Assembly: GCA_029202845.1 (NCBI GenBank)
Contig: CP119315.1
Span: 1,619,501 to 1,683,500 of the forward strand
DNA length: 64,000 nucleotides
Direction: 5' to 3'
DNA from: Candidatus Sphingomonas colombiensis
GTDB lineage: Bacteria; Pseudomonadota; Alphaproteobacteria; Sphingomonadales; Sphingomonadaceae
Positions 16,354-25,847 of this stretch are shown here, piece after piece. The translations under genes and the position numbers were made by a program. The number at the start of each line of letters is the position of its first letter. The stretch's first letter is position 1. Below the pieces are notes generated by a model that saw only the letters and a list, made by a program, of their open reading frames with translations, was not told where the DNA came from and made no database searches.

Positions 16354-16884
16354 ATGACCACGGTTTCGAGAATGTCGGCCCTCCCCCTGGTGGCGCTGAT
16401 CGCCGCCGGGGCGCTCGCCGGATGCACCACCACCGGCACCGGGGTGGGCGATTCAAATGCATCGGGCCTGACCGCGACGTTCAGCTGGAAGGCGCAGGGC
16501 GCCCGCACCGGCGAGATGATGGCACAGCTCAGCAGCGGTCAGAATTATTCCGGCACCTTCTTCCAGATCACCAGCGAGACCCGCGTCGACGATCTCGGTC
16601 CGCTCTGGGATGGCTGGGGCCCGAGGGGCGGCTTTTACGGCGGTCGCGGTTTCCGGCGCGGCGGCTGGGGCGGTGGCTGGGGTGGCTGGGGCTATTGGGG
16701 CCCGTCACAGGATTTCCTGACGCACTATTCGGGTAAGGTGCTGGCCAATCTCGTCGGCCCGGACGGCAGGATGCGCTGCCGCTTCACGCTGATCCGCCCG
16801 TCATACGGGATGGGTGGCGGCGGCGAAGGCCAGTGCCAGCTTCCCGGCGGCGGCACGCTGAACGCGACCTTTGCGCCGCGATGA
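16354..16884 (+). CDS. Glycine-rich putative lipoprotein
   Basis: A 176-residue envelope protein. The N-terminal signal contains the lipobox LAGC (Cys about residue 23, followed by TTTGTG). A Gly/Trp/Tyr-rich low-complexity stretch (about residues 90-112, GRGFRRGGWGGGWGGWG) sits in the middle, flanked by predicted beta-strand segments. I chose the ATG at 16354 because AGGAGTGATT lies immediately before it; in-frame upstream codons lack a ribosome-binding site. I do not recognise a named family. The Gly/Trp-rich loop might mediate surface or wall interactions, but that is only a guess. Confidence 0.75.
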   Translation: MTTVSRMSALPLVALIAAGALAGCTTTGTGVGDSNASGLTATFSWKAQGARTGEMMAQLSSGQNYSGTFFQITSETRVDDLGPLWDGWGPRGGFYGGRGFRRGGWGGGWGGWGYWGPSQDFLTHYSGKVLANLVGPDGRMRCRFTLIRPSYGMGGGGEGQCQLPGGGTLNATFAPR

Positions 16885-16908
16885 GCGGGGCCTGGCGCCC
16901 TTTGATGC

Positions 16909-17253
16909 GTGAGTACAGCCAGATCGATGCGACCCGACGACGCACAACGGCCGGCGGCTTCGTCCGCCGCCGTCCCGCCGCCGATGGCCAAGAGTCATCA
17001 TATTCTGAACGGTGCCTCCAATCTTCTGGGGGTGACGTTCGTCATCATTACCGGCCTGAAGCTCACCGCTTATGGGGACCGATCTTTCGCCGACGAGGTG
17101 GCCCTGGGTGCGGCGATATTGCTCACCGCGAGCTGCTTCTTCTCCTACCAGTCGATCCGCGGCGGCCCGGATTGGTGGGAGCAGATTGCCGATCGGCTGT
17201 TCCTTGCGGCGCAATTGCTGCTGCTGGGCGCGGTGTCGCTGTTGTGGATTTAG
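16909..17253 (+). CDS. Small inner-membrane protein, unknown function
   Basis: Up to 114 residues with a polar N-terminal tail and three hydrophobic segments (about residues 37-54, 64-80, 95-113), ending in LLLGAVSLLWI. The start is uncertain: GTG at 16909, ATG at 16927 and ATG at 16984 are in frame and none has a good ribosome-binding site; the last gives MAKSHHILNG, directly ahead of the first helix. It ends 42 bases before the response regulator that follows in the same direction and may be co-transcribed with it. No function is recognisable. Confidence 0.65.
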   Translation: MSTARSMRPDDAQRPAASSAAVPPPMAKSHHILNGASNLLGVTFVIITGLKLTAYGDRSFADEVALGAAILLTASCFFSYQSIRGGPDWWEQIADRLFLAAQLLLLGAVSLLWI

Positions 17254-17295
17254 CCGCGCAAAAGTGGATCGAGCTTCGATCCAGGAGGTGATCAG

Positions 17296-17964
17296 GTGCG
17301 CCTGTTGATCGTCGACGACAATGCCGAGCTGGCCGAGGCGCTGGCGGCGGCGTTTCTCCGCCGAGATATCCGCTGCGACATCGCCACCACCGCGCGGGAT
17401 GCCGAACAGCTTGTCACCACCACCGATTATGCCGCCATGGTGCTCGATCTCGGCCTGCCGGACGAGGACGGGCTGGTGCTGCTCCGCCGGCTGCGCGCGC
17501 AGCGTCGCAACATACCGGTTATCGTTCTCAGCGCGCGCGGCGCGGGCGAGATGCGCGTGCTCGGTCTGGAAAGCGGCGCGGACGACTATCTGGTCAAGCC
17601 GTTCCTGTTCGTCGAGCTGCACGCGCGGCTCGCGGCGGTGCTGCGGCGGCAGGGGGGGTATGTCGAGGATGTGCTGCGCACCGCCGATCTGACGCTCGAT
17701 ACGCGCAGCCGCGAGGTGCGGGCCGGCGACGCGCCGGTGCCGCTTTCGGTGCGTGAGATCGAACTGCTCGAACTGTTGATGCGCCGCACCGGGCATGTCG
17801 TGCCCAAGCGGGTGCTGGCGGATCAATTGTTCGGCGCGGGCGACGCGCTCGGCTCGAACGCGGTCGACGTTTATGTCCACCGCGTCCGCCGCAAGCTCGA
17901 AGACTGCGCGGCGGTGAAGGTGCAGACGGTGCGCGGTATAGGTTACATGCTATCCACCGCCTGA
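17296..17964 (+). CDS. OmpR-family response regulator
   Basis: A 222-residue two-component regulator. The receiver domain (about 1-115) has the acidic pocket IVDDN, phospho-acceptor Asp51 in MVLDLGLPDEDG, and the conserved Lys in LVKPF. The C-terminal winged helix (about 125-220) has PLSVREIELLELLMRR and VDVYVHRVRRKL. The start is GTG with AGGAGGTGATC upstream, a near-perfect anti-Shine-Dalgarno match. The stop overlaps the ATG of the kinase gene that follows by one base, so the two form a pair. The signal is unknown. Confidence 0.95.
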   Translation: MRLLIVDDNAELAEALAAAFLRRDIRCDIATTARDAEQLVTTTDYAAMVLDLGLPDEDGLVLLRRLRAQRRNIPVIVLSARGAGEMRVLGLESGADDYLVKPFLFVELHARLAAVLRRQGGYVEDVLRTADLTLDTRSREVRAGDAPVPLSVREIELLELLMRRTGHVVPKRVLADQLFGAGDALGSNAVDVYVHRVRRKLEDCAAVKVQTVRGIGYMLSTA

Positions 17965-19280
17965 TGCTGCGCTTTCCCCGCTCCCTCTTTGGCAAATTGC
18001 TCCTCGGGCAGATCGCGATCGTCCTGATCGTGGCGATCGCGCTGCCGCTGTTGTTGTCGCGCATGTTGAACGACACCGCCGATGCGTTCGTCTCCGCCCG
18101 GCTGGAGCGCGAGGCCACCGCCTTTGCCCATGGCAGCGCGGTGGGTGGCGGCCAATTTGCGCGTGAACGCGGCAACCGATTCTTCGCGTTATTCGATGCG
18201 CAGGGTAATGCGCTGGTGGCGCGGCCGGAGGTGCTGCCGTTCGACCTCTCCGATCTGCCGCACGGCGCGGCGCGGGCGTTCGGCACCTGGGGGCGTTATG
18301 ACGTGCTGACCCGCCCGGTTAATTTGTCCGGCGGCAGATCCGGCTGGGTGGTGGTGGCGCAGGATCGTACCCATCCGGAAGAGATCGTCGACGATGTCGT
18401 GCGTTCCTTCTTGCGGCGCTTCGCCTGGGTGATCGGCGCGGCATTGTTCGGTTCGTTGCTGCTGTCGTTCATCGTGCTGCGCCATGTGACCGGAATGTTC
18501 CGCGACGCGGCGACCGATGCCGATGCGATCGGCCTCCCCCGCCTCGATGCGCGGATCGAGGAAGCGCGGATGCCAAGCGAGGCGATGCCGCTGGTTCATG
18601 CCACCAATCGCGCGCTCGGCCGGCTGGAGGCGGGTTATCGCGCGCAGGGCGATTTCATCGGCAATGTCGCGCATGAGCTGCGCACCCCGCTCGCGCTGAT
18701 CTCGCTCAGGCTGGAGCAACTGCCAGTCTCGCCGGAGCGCGATCAGATCGGGCGCGCGGTCGATCAGGCCAATCATGTCATCCGCCAGCTGATCGATCTT
18801 GCCGCGATCGATCGGCTACATCCCCAGCTTGGCATGGTCGATTCGGTGTCGGTGGCGCGCGATGCGGTGGAGGCGATGGTGCCGATCGTCTATCGCTCCG
18901 GCCACAGTATCGCTTTCGAGGAGCCCGACGAGCCGACGCATCGCGTGCGCGGCGTCGCGGAGTTGTTGCAGATCGCGGTCACCAATCTGATCGACAATGC
19001 GGTGCGCCATACCCCGCCCGGCTCGGCGATCGTCGTATCGGCGGCGACGGACGGTTGCCTGACGGTGGAGGATGATGGCCCCGGCCTAGCGGTGGACGCG
19101 CGCGACATGGCCGCACGCCGTTTCCGCCGGGGGGATACCGCGCGCAGCGACAGCGCGGGGTTGGGTCTGTCGATTGTCGAGCGCATCCTCGGCGTGTGCG
19201 GCGGGCGCCTCGAAACTGGCAGCAGCGCGGCCGGCGGAGCATTGCTCCGGCTGCGGCTGGATGCGACGCCGCTGCCGTAG
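17964..19280 (+). CDS. Sensor histidine kinase
   Basis: A 438-residue inner-membrane kinase. Two membrane helices (about 10-31 and 152-174) bracket a periplasmic sensor region of some 120 residues. The phospho-His lies in the H-box VAHELRTPLALISLRLEQL (about residue 236); the ATP-binding domain has the N-box NLIDNAVRHTPPG, G1 DDGPGL and G2 SAGLGLSIVERIL. It overlaps the response regulator gene by one base. The ligand is not evident. Topology is that of QseC/TctE-like kinases. Confidence 0.95.
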   Translation: MLRFPRSLFGKLLLGQIAIVLIVAIALPLLLSRMLNDTADAFVSARLEREATAFAHGSAVGGGQFARERGNRFFALFDAQGNALVARPEVLPFDLSDLPHGAARAFGTWGRYDVLTRPVNLSGGRSGWVVVAQDRTHPEEIVDDVVRSFLRRFAWVIGAALFGSLLLSFIVLRHVTGMFRDAATDADAIGLPRLDARIEEARMPSEAMPLVHATNRALGRLEAGYRAQGDFIGNVAHELRTPLALISLRLEQLPVSPERDQIGRAVDQANHVIRQLIDLAAIDRLHPQLGMVDSVSVARDAVEAMVPIVYRSGHSIAFEEPDEPTHRVRGVAELLQIAVTNLIDNAVRHTPPGSAIVVSAATDGCLTVEDDGPGLAVDARDMAARRFRRGDTARSDSAGLGLSIVERILGVCGGRLETGSSAAGGALLRLRLDATPLP

Positions 19281-19313
19281 GGCGCGCCCTTCCACCGGCC
19301 CGGCTCTGGCCCT

Positions 19314-19325
19314 AAGACGCGTCTT
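19314..19325. promoter_or_regulatory. 12-bp palindrome before sdaA
   Basis: AAGACGCGTCTT is a perfect palindrome 22 bases upstream of the serine dehydratase ATG, followed by TGTTCC. It might be an operator or a weak hairpin ending the two-component operon. Only the symmetry is seen directly. Confidence 0.3.
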
Positions 19326-19346
19326 TGTTCCCAAAGAAAGCGTTTC

Positions 19347-20714
<1,368 letters not shown>

Positions 20715-20721
20715 GATAGGT

Positions 20722-20867
20722 GCCGCCTCCCCGGCAGTGGCCCTGGGGGGAGGCGGCGAGGAGGGGCGTCGCGGCAAAGCCGCGCCGTCGGTCGGCGGGT
20801 GACAGGGCACCCGCCGCCGGCCGGGCCTGTCCCGTCTCGCAGGTAGCCTTGGCTACCCGCGTGCGGG
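20722..20867. terminator. Tandem hairpins between convergent sdaA and aceA
   Basis: At least four inverted repeats fill this 153-bp gap: GCCGCCTCCCC/GGGGAGGCGGC (20722-20757), CGCGGC-AAA-GCCGCG (20770-20784), GGCGGGTG/CACCCGCC (20794-20815) and GGTAGCC-TT-GGCTACC (20842-20857), with CCCGC-GT-GCGGG overlapping the last. No long U-runs follow, so termination efficiency is uncertain. A stacked barrier against convergent transcription is the simplest reading. Confidence 0.5.
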
Positions 20868-22463
20868 TCAGGCCGCGAACTGGTTCATCGTATTGTGCTT
20901 GCCGCCGGCCTTCAGCGCGGCTTCCCCGGCGAAATATTCCTTGTGATCGTCACCGATGTCGCTGCCGGACATGTTCTGGTGCTTCACGCAGGCGATGCCC
21001 TGGCGGATTTCCTGCCGCTGCACGCCCTTGACGTAGCCCAGCATCCCCGCGTCGCCGAAATACTCCCTGGCCAGATTGTCGGTGCTGAGCGCGGCCGTGT
21101 GATAGGTCGGCAGCGTGATGAGGTGGTGGAAGATGCCAGCCCGCGCCGCCGCGTCCTTCTGGAAGGTGCGGATCTTTTCGTCCGCCTCGCGCGCCAGATC
21201 GGTATCGTCGTAATCGACGCTCATCAGGCGCGCGCGGTCATAGGCTGACACGTCCTTCGCTTCCGATGCCCAGCGATCATAGACCTGCTGGCGGAAATTG
21301 AGCGTCCAGTTGAAGCTCGGTGAATTGTTATAGACCAGCTTCGCACTGGGCACGACCTTGCGGATGCGATCGACCATGCTGGCGATCTGTTCGATATGCG
21401 GCTTCTCCGTCTCGATCCACAGCAGGTCCGCGCCGTTCTGCAATGAGGTGATGCAGTCGAGCACGCAGCGATCCGCGCCGGTGCCTTCGCGGAACTGATA
21501 GAGGTTCGACGGCAGGCGCTTCGGGCGCATCAGCTTGCCGTCACGCTCGATCACCACATCGCCGCGCAAGGTGGAGAGGTCGGTCACCTCCTCGCAATCG
21601 AGGAAGGCGTTATACTGATCGCCCAGATCGCCCTTCGCCGTGCTGTATGCGATCTGCTTGGTCAGCCCCGCGCCGAGCGAATCGGTGCGCGTGACGATGA
21701 TCCCATCCTCAACGCCGAGTTCGAGGAAGGCATATCGGCAGGCGCGGACCTTCTGGAGGAAATCCTCGTGCGGCACGGTGACCTTGCCGTCCTGATGGCC
21801 GCACTGCTTTTCGTCGGACACCTGATTCTCGATCTGGAGCGCGCAAGCCCCGGCCTCGATCATCTTGCGGGCGAGCAGATAGGTCGCCTCGGCATTGCCG
21901 AAGCCCGCGTCGATGTCGGCGATGATCGGCACGACATGCGTTTCGTAATTGTCGATCGCGTTGACCAGCCGCTGCGTCTCCACCTCATTGCCGGTTTCGC
22001 GTGCGGAATCGAGATCGCGGAACATCATGCCCAGTTCGCGCGCATCAGCCTGCTTCAGGAAGGTGTAGAGTTCCTCGATCAGCGCGGGAACGCTGGTCTT
22101 TTCGTGCATCGACTGATCGGGCAGCGGGCCGAAATCGCTACGCAGCGCCGCGATCATCCAGCCGGATAGATAGAGGTATTTCCCCTTGGTCGTCCCGAAA
22201 TGCTTCTTGATCGAGATGAGCTTCTGCTGCCCGATGAACCCGTGCCAGCAGCCCAGCGACTGGGTGTAGGCGGCCGGATCGGCATCATAAGCCGCCATGT
22301 CGCGGCGCATGATCGCGGCGGTATAGCGTGCGATATCCAGCCCGGTGCGGAAGCGGTTCTGCAACTGCATCCGCGCGACCGCCTCCGCGTCGATCCCGTC
22401 CCAGCTTCCGTTGAAGCTGCGGATCAGCGTGTCGGCGCCGGCGATCTTGTCCTGATAGGTCAC
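20868..22463 (-). CDS. aceA: Isocitrate lyase, long form
   Basis: A 531-residue glyoxylate-shunt enzyme cleaving isocitrate to succinate and glyoxylate. The active-site loop KQCGH is at residues 219-223, in the variant (KQCGHQDGKV) found in the long, Pseudomonas-type and mycobacterial AceA2-type enzymes. The C-terminus ends KHNTMNQFAA. The start is a GTG at 22461-22463, preceded by AAGGAGCAATATCC. A 51-aa gene lies just upstream in the same direction and a divergent RamB/ScfR-type regulator lies beyond it, suggesting acetate-responsive control. Confidence 0.97.
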   Translation of the reverse strand: MTYQDKIAGADTLIRSFNGSWDGIDAEAVARMQLQNRFRTGLDIARYTAAIMRRDMAAYDADPAAYTQSLGCWHGFIGQQKLISIKKHFGTTKGKYLYLSGWMIAALRSDFGPLPDQSMHEKTSVPALIEELYTFLKQADARELGMMFRDLDSARETGNEVETQRLVNAIDNYETHVVPIIADIDAGFGNAEATYLLARKMIEAGACALQIENQVSDEKQCGHQDGKVTVPHEDFLQKVRACRYAFLELGVEDGIIVTRTDSLGAGLTKQIAYSTAKGDLGDQYNAFLDCEEVTDLSTLRGDVVIERDGKLMRPKRLPSNLYQFREGTGADRCVLDCITSLQNGADLLWIETEKPHIEQIASMVDRIRKVVPSAKLVYNNSPSFNWTLNFRQQVYDRWASEAKDVSAYDRARLMSVDYDDTDLAREADEKIRTFQKDAAARAGIFHHLITLPTYHTAALSTDNLAREYFGDAGMLGYVKGVQRQEIRQGIACVKHQNMSGSDIGDDHKEYFAGEAALKAGGKHNTMNQFAA

Positions 22464-22556
22464 GGATATTGCTCCTTCGATTATTCTGGCCGGGCGATGG
22501 AAATGTCCGCCGACGACGCGCGCCGGCGGACACCTTTCCTCCCCAGGAACTGGACG

Positions 22557-22712
22557 TCAGCCGAGGCGGCCGAGGCGGTGATAAAGGTTCGAGAATTTGG
22601 CCGAGCGGGGATCGTCAGCGATCTGTTTCACGTAGCTGGCGACCGCTTCCTTCATCAGATCGAAGTCTTCGGTCGAAAACACGGCGCGGGCGCGCTGTGG
22701 CTCCTTGGTCAT
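22557..22712 (-). CDS. 51-aa protein upstream of isocitrate lyase
   Basis: A small hydrophilic protein of 51 residues starting MTKEPQRARAVFSTEDFDL and ending YHRLGRLG. It is predicted mostly helical, without signal or membrane segment. AGGAG lies nine bases before the ATG. It is 93 bases upstream of aceA in the same orientation, so a shared transcript is likely, and 162 bases from the divergent regulator gene. I know no function; an accessory or regulatory partner of the glyoxylate shunt is one possibility. Confidence 0.7.
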   Translation of the reverse strand: MTKEPQRARAVFSTEDFDLMKEAVASYVKQIADDPRSAKFSNLYHRLGRLG

Positions 22713-22846
22713 GTCGTGGCTCCTGCTTCGTTCGGCGTGGCCGCCGGATGGAAGTGTGATAATCCACGAAAACGCACTGTAAGAGCCCGGATCGCATCGG
22801 AATCGTGTCGCACGGTGACGATAAACGCGTTAATATGAGTGTTATT

Positions 22847-22860
22847 GTAAAATATTTTAC
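22847..22860. promoter_or_regulatory. 14-bp palindromic operator GTAAAATATTTTAC
   Basis: A perfect AT-rich palindrome centred 21 bases before the regulator's ATG at 22875, in the divergent region shared with the small gene and aceA. The placement fits autorepression by the XRE-type regulator and joint control of aceA. The palindrome is directly visible; the binding protein is inferred. Confidence 0.55.
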
Positions 22861-22874
22861 AGAAAGGCGGGGTA

Positions 22875-24275
22875 ATGGCGCGGGATAAGCTGCTGGCGGG
22901 CCATGCGGTGCGACGGCTGCGGCGGCGTACCGGGCTGACCCAGGCGGCGATGGCCGAGATGCTCGCGATCTCGCCGAGTTATCTGAACCTGATCGAGCGC
23001 AATCAACGCGCTCTGCCCGCGGCCTTGCTGGTGCGGATGGCGGAGCAGTTCGATTTCGATCCACGTGCGCTGGCGGCGGGCGAGCCGGGCGGAGGGGCGG
23101 CGGCGATCCGACGGCGACTGGCGGACCCGTTGTTCGTGGATCTGGAGATCGACCGGCACGAGGTGGAAGAATGGCTCGCCGCGGCTCCCGGCGGCGCGGA
23201 GGCATTCGCGCGCGCCTTCGATCGTGCCGGCGGCGGGGCCGCGCCGGCGGGGGAGGCGCGTGATGACGCCATGACCGCGGTGCGCCGCGAGATCGAACGC
23301 TGGCGCAATCATTTTCCTGATCTCGACGCGGCGGCCGAAGCGCTCGCCGACGAGCTGCGGCTGGTCGGTGCGGATCTGTACGCCGGGCTGGTCGAGCGGT
23401 TGCGCGTCAAGCACGGCCTGTCGATCCGCATCCTGCCGGCGGACGTGATGCCTGATCTTCTGCGCCGGCTCGATCTCCACGCGCGGCAGCTGCAGCTCAA
23501 TGAGATGCTCGATCCGCCCGCGCGGACCTTCGCGCTGGCGGCGCAACTCGCGCAGCTTGAGGCGCGGGTGGAGATCGATGCGCTGGCACGTGGCGCCGCG
23601 CTCGCCGATCGCAATGCCGAGCGGCTGTTCCGCCGCCATCTCGCCAGCTATTTCGCCGCCGCCGTGATGATGCCCTATGCCCGTTTCCTGCGCGCGTGCG
23701 AGGCGACCGGCTATGACGTGAGCGTGCTCGAACGCCGCTTCGGCGCGAGCTTCGAACAGGTCGCGCACCGGCTGACGACGCTGCAGCGCGTCGGCGCGCG
23801 CGGGCTGGCCTTCTTCATGATCCGTATCGACCGCGCGGGGCAGGCGTCGAAGCGTTACGCTGGGGCGAGCGGCGCGGCGCTGGTGGAGGCGAACGCGCGC
23901 TGCCCATTGTGGCGGCTGCATCGCGCCTTCGATCGGCAGGGCGCGCTCGCGGTGCAATTGGTGGAGCTGGAGGACGGCGCACGCTGGTTCACGCAGGCGC
24001 GCGCTGTCGGTGCGCCGGGTGGCCGGGCCGATGCCGCGCCGCATGAGGTGGTGGCGGAATTCGCGATCGGGCTGGGGGTCGCGGCGGATCACGCGGCCGG
24101 GCTGGCCGCCGCGCGCGGGCTCGATCTTAGCGGCGCGGCGACCCCGATCGGGCTCGGCTGTCGCGCGTGTCTGCGCGCGGCGTGTCCGCAACGCTCCGCC
24201 GCTCCCGATGGCCGTGCGCTGCTGGTCAACGATCGCGAGCGCGGGCTTTCCGCGCTCAGCTTCGCGGAGGATTAG
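22875..24275 (+). CDS. XRE-family regulator with ImmA/IrrE and DUF2083 regions (RamB/ScfR type)
   Basis: A 466-residue transcription factor. An N-terminal helix-turn-helix (about 10-60: LRRRTGLTQAAMAEMLAISPSYLNLIERNQR) is followed by a DUF955-like region (about 150-290) and a C-terminal domain ending with a short cysteine cluster, LGCRACLRAACPQR. This is the architecture of the short-chain-fatty-acid regulators that control isocitrate lyase and acetate or propionate use (RamB in Corynebacterium). Divergence from the aceA cluster supports that role. The DUF955 HExxH motif is not preserved, so protease activity is unlikely. Confidence 0.88.
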   Translation: MARDKLLAGHAVRRLRRRTGLTQAAMAEMLAISPSYLNLIERNQRALPAALLVRMAEQFDFDPRALAAGEPGGGAAAIRRRLADPLFVDLEIDRHEVEEWLAAAPGGAEAFARAFDRAGGGAAPAGEARDDAMTAVRREIERWRNHFPDLDAAAEALADELRLVGADLYAGLVERLRVKHGLSIRILPADVMPDLLRRLDLHARQLQLNEMLDPPARTFALAAQLAQLEARVEIDALARGAALADRNAERLFRRHLASYFAAAVMMPYARFLRACEATGYDVSVLERRFGASFEQVAHRLTTLQRVGARGLAFFMIRIDRAGQASKRYAGASGAALVEANARCPLWRLHRAFDRQGALAVQLVELEDGARWFTQARAVGAPGGRADAAPHEVVAEFAIGLGVAADHAAGLAAARGLDLSGAATPIGLGCRACLRAACPQRSAAPDGRALLVNDRERGLSALSFAED

Positions 24276-24417
24276 GGCGGATCGCCGTTCAGAAGATGGT
24301 GGAGCAAAATGGCGGCTTTCCGTGACCCCGAGCGCAGCGGACAACACGTCCGCGAGCACGGGAAGCGCGGAAAGCCGCCATTTGCAGCCCGCCAGAACTC
24401 AGCGGCGATCCGCCCTA
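24273..24417. terminator. 145-bp nested palindrome containing both convergent stop codons
   Basis: Three nested arms: TAGGGCGGATCGCCG (24273-24287) with its exact complement at 24403-24417; AAATGGCGGCTTTCCG (24307-24322) with 24368-24383; and GCGGAC (24337-24342) with GTCCGC (24348-24353). The outer arms include the TAG stop of the regulator on one strand and the TAG stop of the efflux OMF gene on the other. It could terminate both transcripts, but its size and symmetry are unusual for that alone. Confidence 0.6.
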
Positions 24418-25836
24418 GGGCTTGGCCTCCTGCCAGCCGAGCCCAAGCGCCTTTTGGATCGCGACATAATCGCCGGTCATCGCGGCGGTCGCCTGACTGA
24501 GCGATTGTTCGGCGGAAGCGCGCTGGCGCTCGGCGTCGAGCACGTCGATCATCGTCGCGGTGCCGGCATCGAAGCGCTGGCGCATCAGCTTCGCCGAGCG
24601 GTTTGCCGAGGCGAGGCTGCGCGCGGCGCTGCCCACGGTCTGTCGCCGCGCGGCGTAGCGCGAGAGCGAATCCTCCGCGTCGCGCAGTGCGTTGAGCACG
24701 GCGCCGCGATATTGCGCCGCCGCTTCGTCGCGCGCGCCTTCGGCTTGTCCGACCCGCGCGGCATTGCGCCCGAAATCGAGGAAGTTCCACGAAAGCTGTG
24801 GTGCGGCGATCGCGGAGAGATTGCCGAGATCGAAGATATCGCCGGGTTTGCTGCCGCCGATGCCGATCAGCCCCATGAAGCTGAGCCGTGGAAATTTCGC
24901 GGCTTCCGCCACGCCGATCTTCGCGGTCGCCCCGGCAAGCTGACGCTCGGCGGCGCGCACGTCCGGGCGGCGCTGGAGCAGCGCTGCGGGATCGCCGATC
25001 GCGACCTCCGCCGGGGGCAGCGGGACGGCGCGCATATCGCCCAGCGTCGTATCCAGCGCGCCCGGCGCTTCACCGATCAGCGTGGCGAGCGCGTTGAGAT
25101 AGGCATCGCGCTCGGCGGTGAGCGGCAGGATCGCGGCGTCGCTCTGTTCGGCAAGGGTGCGTAGCCGCTCGACATCGAGCGCCGATGCGGTGCCCGCTGC
25201 CTCGCGCTGTTCGGTGAGCTTCAGCATCGCACGCTGGCGCTCGGCTGCCTGCCGCGCCAGCACGATGCGCTGCTGGCGATCGCGCAGGTTGATATAGGCC
25301 TGTGCGATATCGGCCGTCAGGCTAACCTGCGCATCGGCGAGATTGGCCTCGGCCGCACCGATCGAGGCGTGTGCCGCCTCCACCTTGCGGCGCTGGCCAC
25401 CGAACAGATCGATCTCCCAGCTCGCGTCGAAGCCGACGTTATAGAGGTTAAGCGCGGTCGATCCGCCGCCGCTCGATCCGCCGAAGTTGATCCCCGGAAG
25501 CTCGGCGTGGACGAACGTCGCCTGCGCATTGCCGCTCGGCAGGCTGTTGGCGCGCTCCAGCCGCAGCCCGGCGCGAGCCTGCTTCAGCCGCGCCTCGGCG
25601 ACCTGAATATTGGGGTTGGCGGCGAGCGCGCGGCGCTCCAGCTCGTCGAGCGTCGCGTCGCCCAGCGTCGTCCACCATTGCGCGACGCTCGGGGCGGCGT
25701 TGATCGTGCCATCGGCGGCGCGGACGAACCCGGCCGGGGGCTTGGTCGCGCCGGCCGAAGTCGGGCCGGCATAATTGGGGCCGACCGTGCACGCGGCAAG
25801 CGCGACGAGCGGCAGGAGGGTGAGGGGGATACGCAT
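24415..25836 (-). CDS. NodT-family outer-membrane efflux lipoprotein (OprM/TolC type)
   Basis: A 473-residue outer-membrane channel of a tripartite pump. It starts MRIPLTLLPLVALAACTVGPNYAGP; Cys17 in the lipobox LAAC precedes the TVGPNY segment typical of NodT-type OMFs. Two repeats of coiled-coil helices (OEP domains, about 60-255 and 275-465) contain LERRALAANPNIQVAEARLKQAR and the second-repeat equivalents AAERQLAGATAKIGVAEAA. It is third after the membrane-fusion and MFS genes on the same strand, 11 bases after the MFS stop. Its stop is inside the nested palindrome. Confidence 0.93.
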   Translation of the reverse strand: MRIPLTLLPLVALAACTVGPNYAGPTSAGATKPPAGFVRAADGTINAAPSVAQWWTTLGDATLDELERRALAANPNIQVAEARLKQARAGLRLERANSLPSGNAQATFVHAELPGINFGGSSGGGSTALNLYNVGFDASWEIDLFGGQRRKVEAAHASIGAAEANLADAQVSLTADIAQAYINLRDRQQRIVLARQAAERQRAMLKLTEQREAAGTASALDVERLRTLAEQSDAAILPLTAERDAYLNALATLIGEAPGALDTTLGDMRAVPLPPAEVAIGDPAALLQRRPDVRAAERQLAGATAKIGVAEAAKFPRLSFMGLIGIGGSKPGDIFDLGNLSAIAAPQLSWNFLDFGRNAARVGQAEGARDEAAAQYRGAVLNALRDAEDSLSRYAARRQTVGSAARSLASANRSAKLMRQRFDAGTATMIDVLDAERQRASAEQSLSQATAAMTGDYVAIQKALGLGWQEAKP

Positions 25837-25847
25837 TGCCGGAAACC

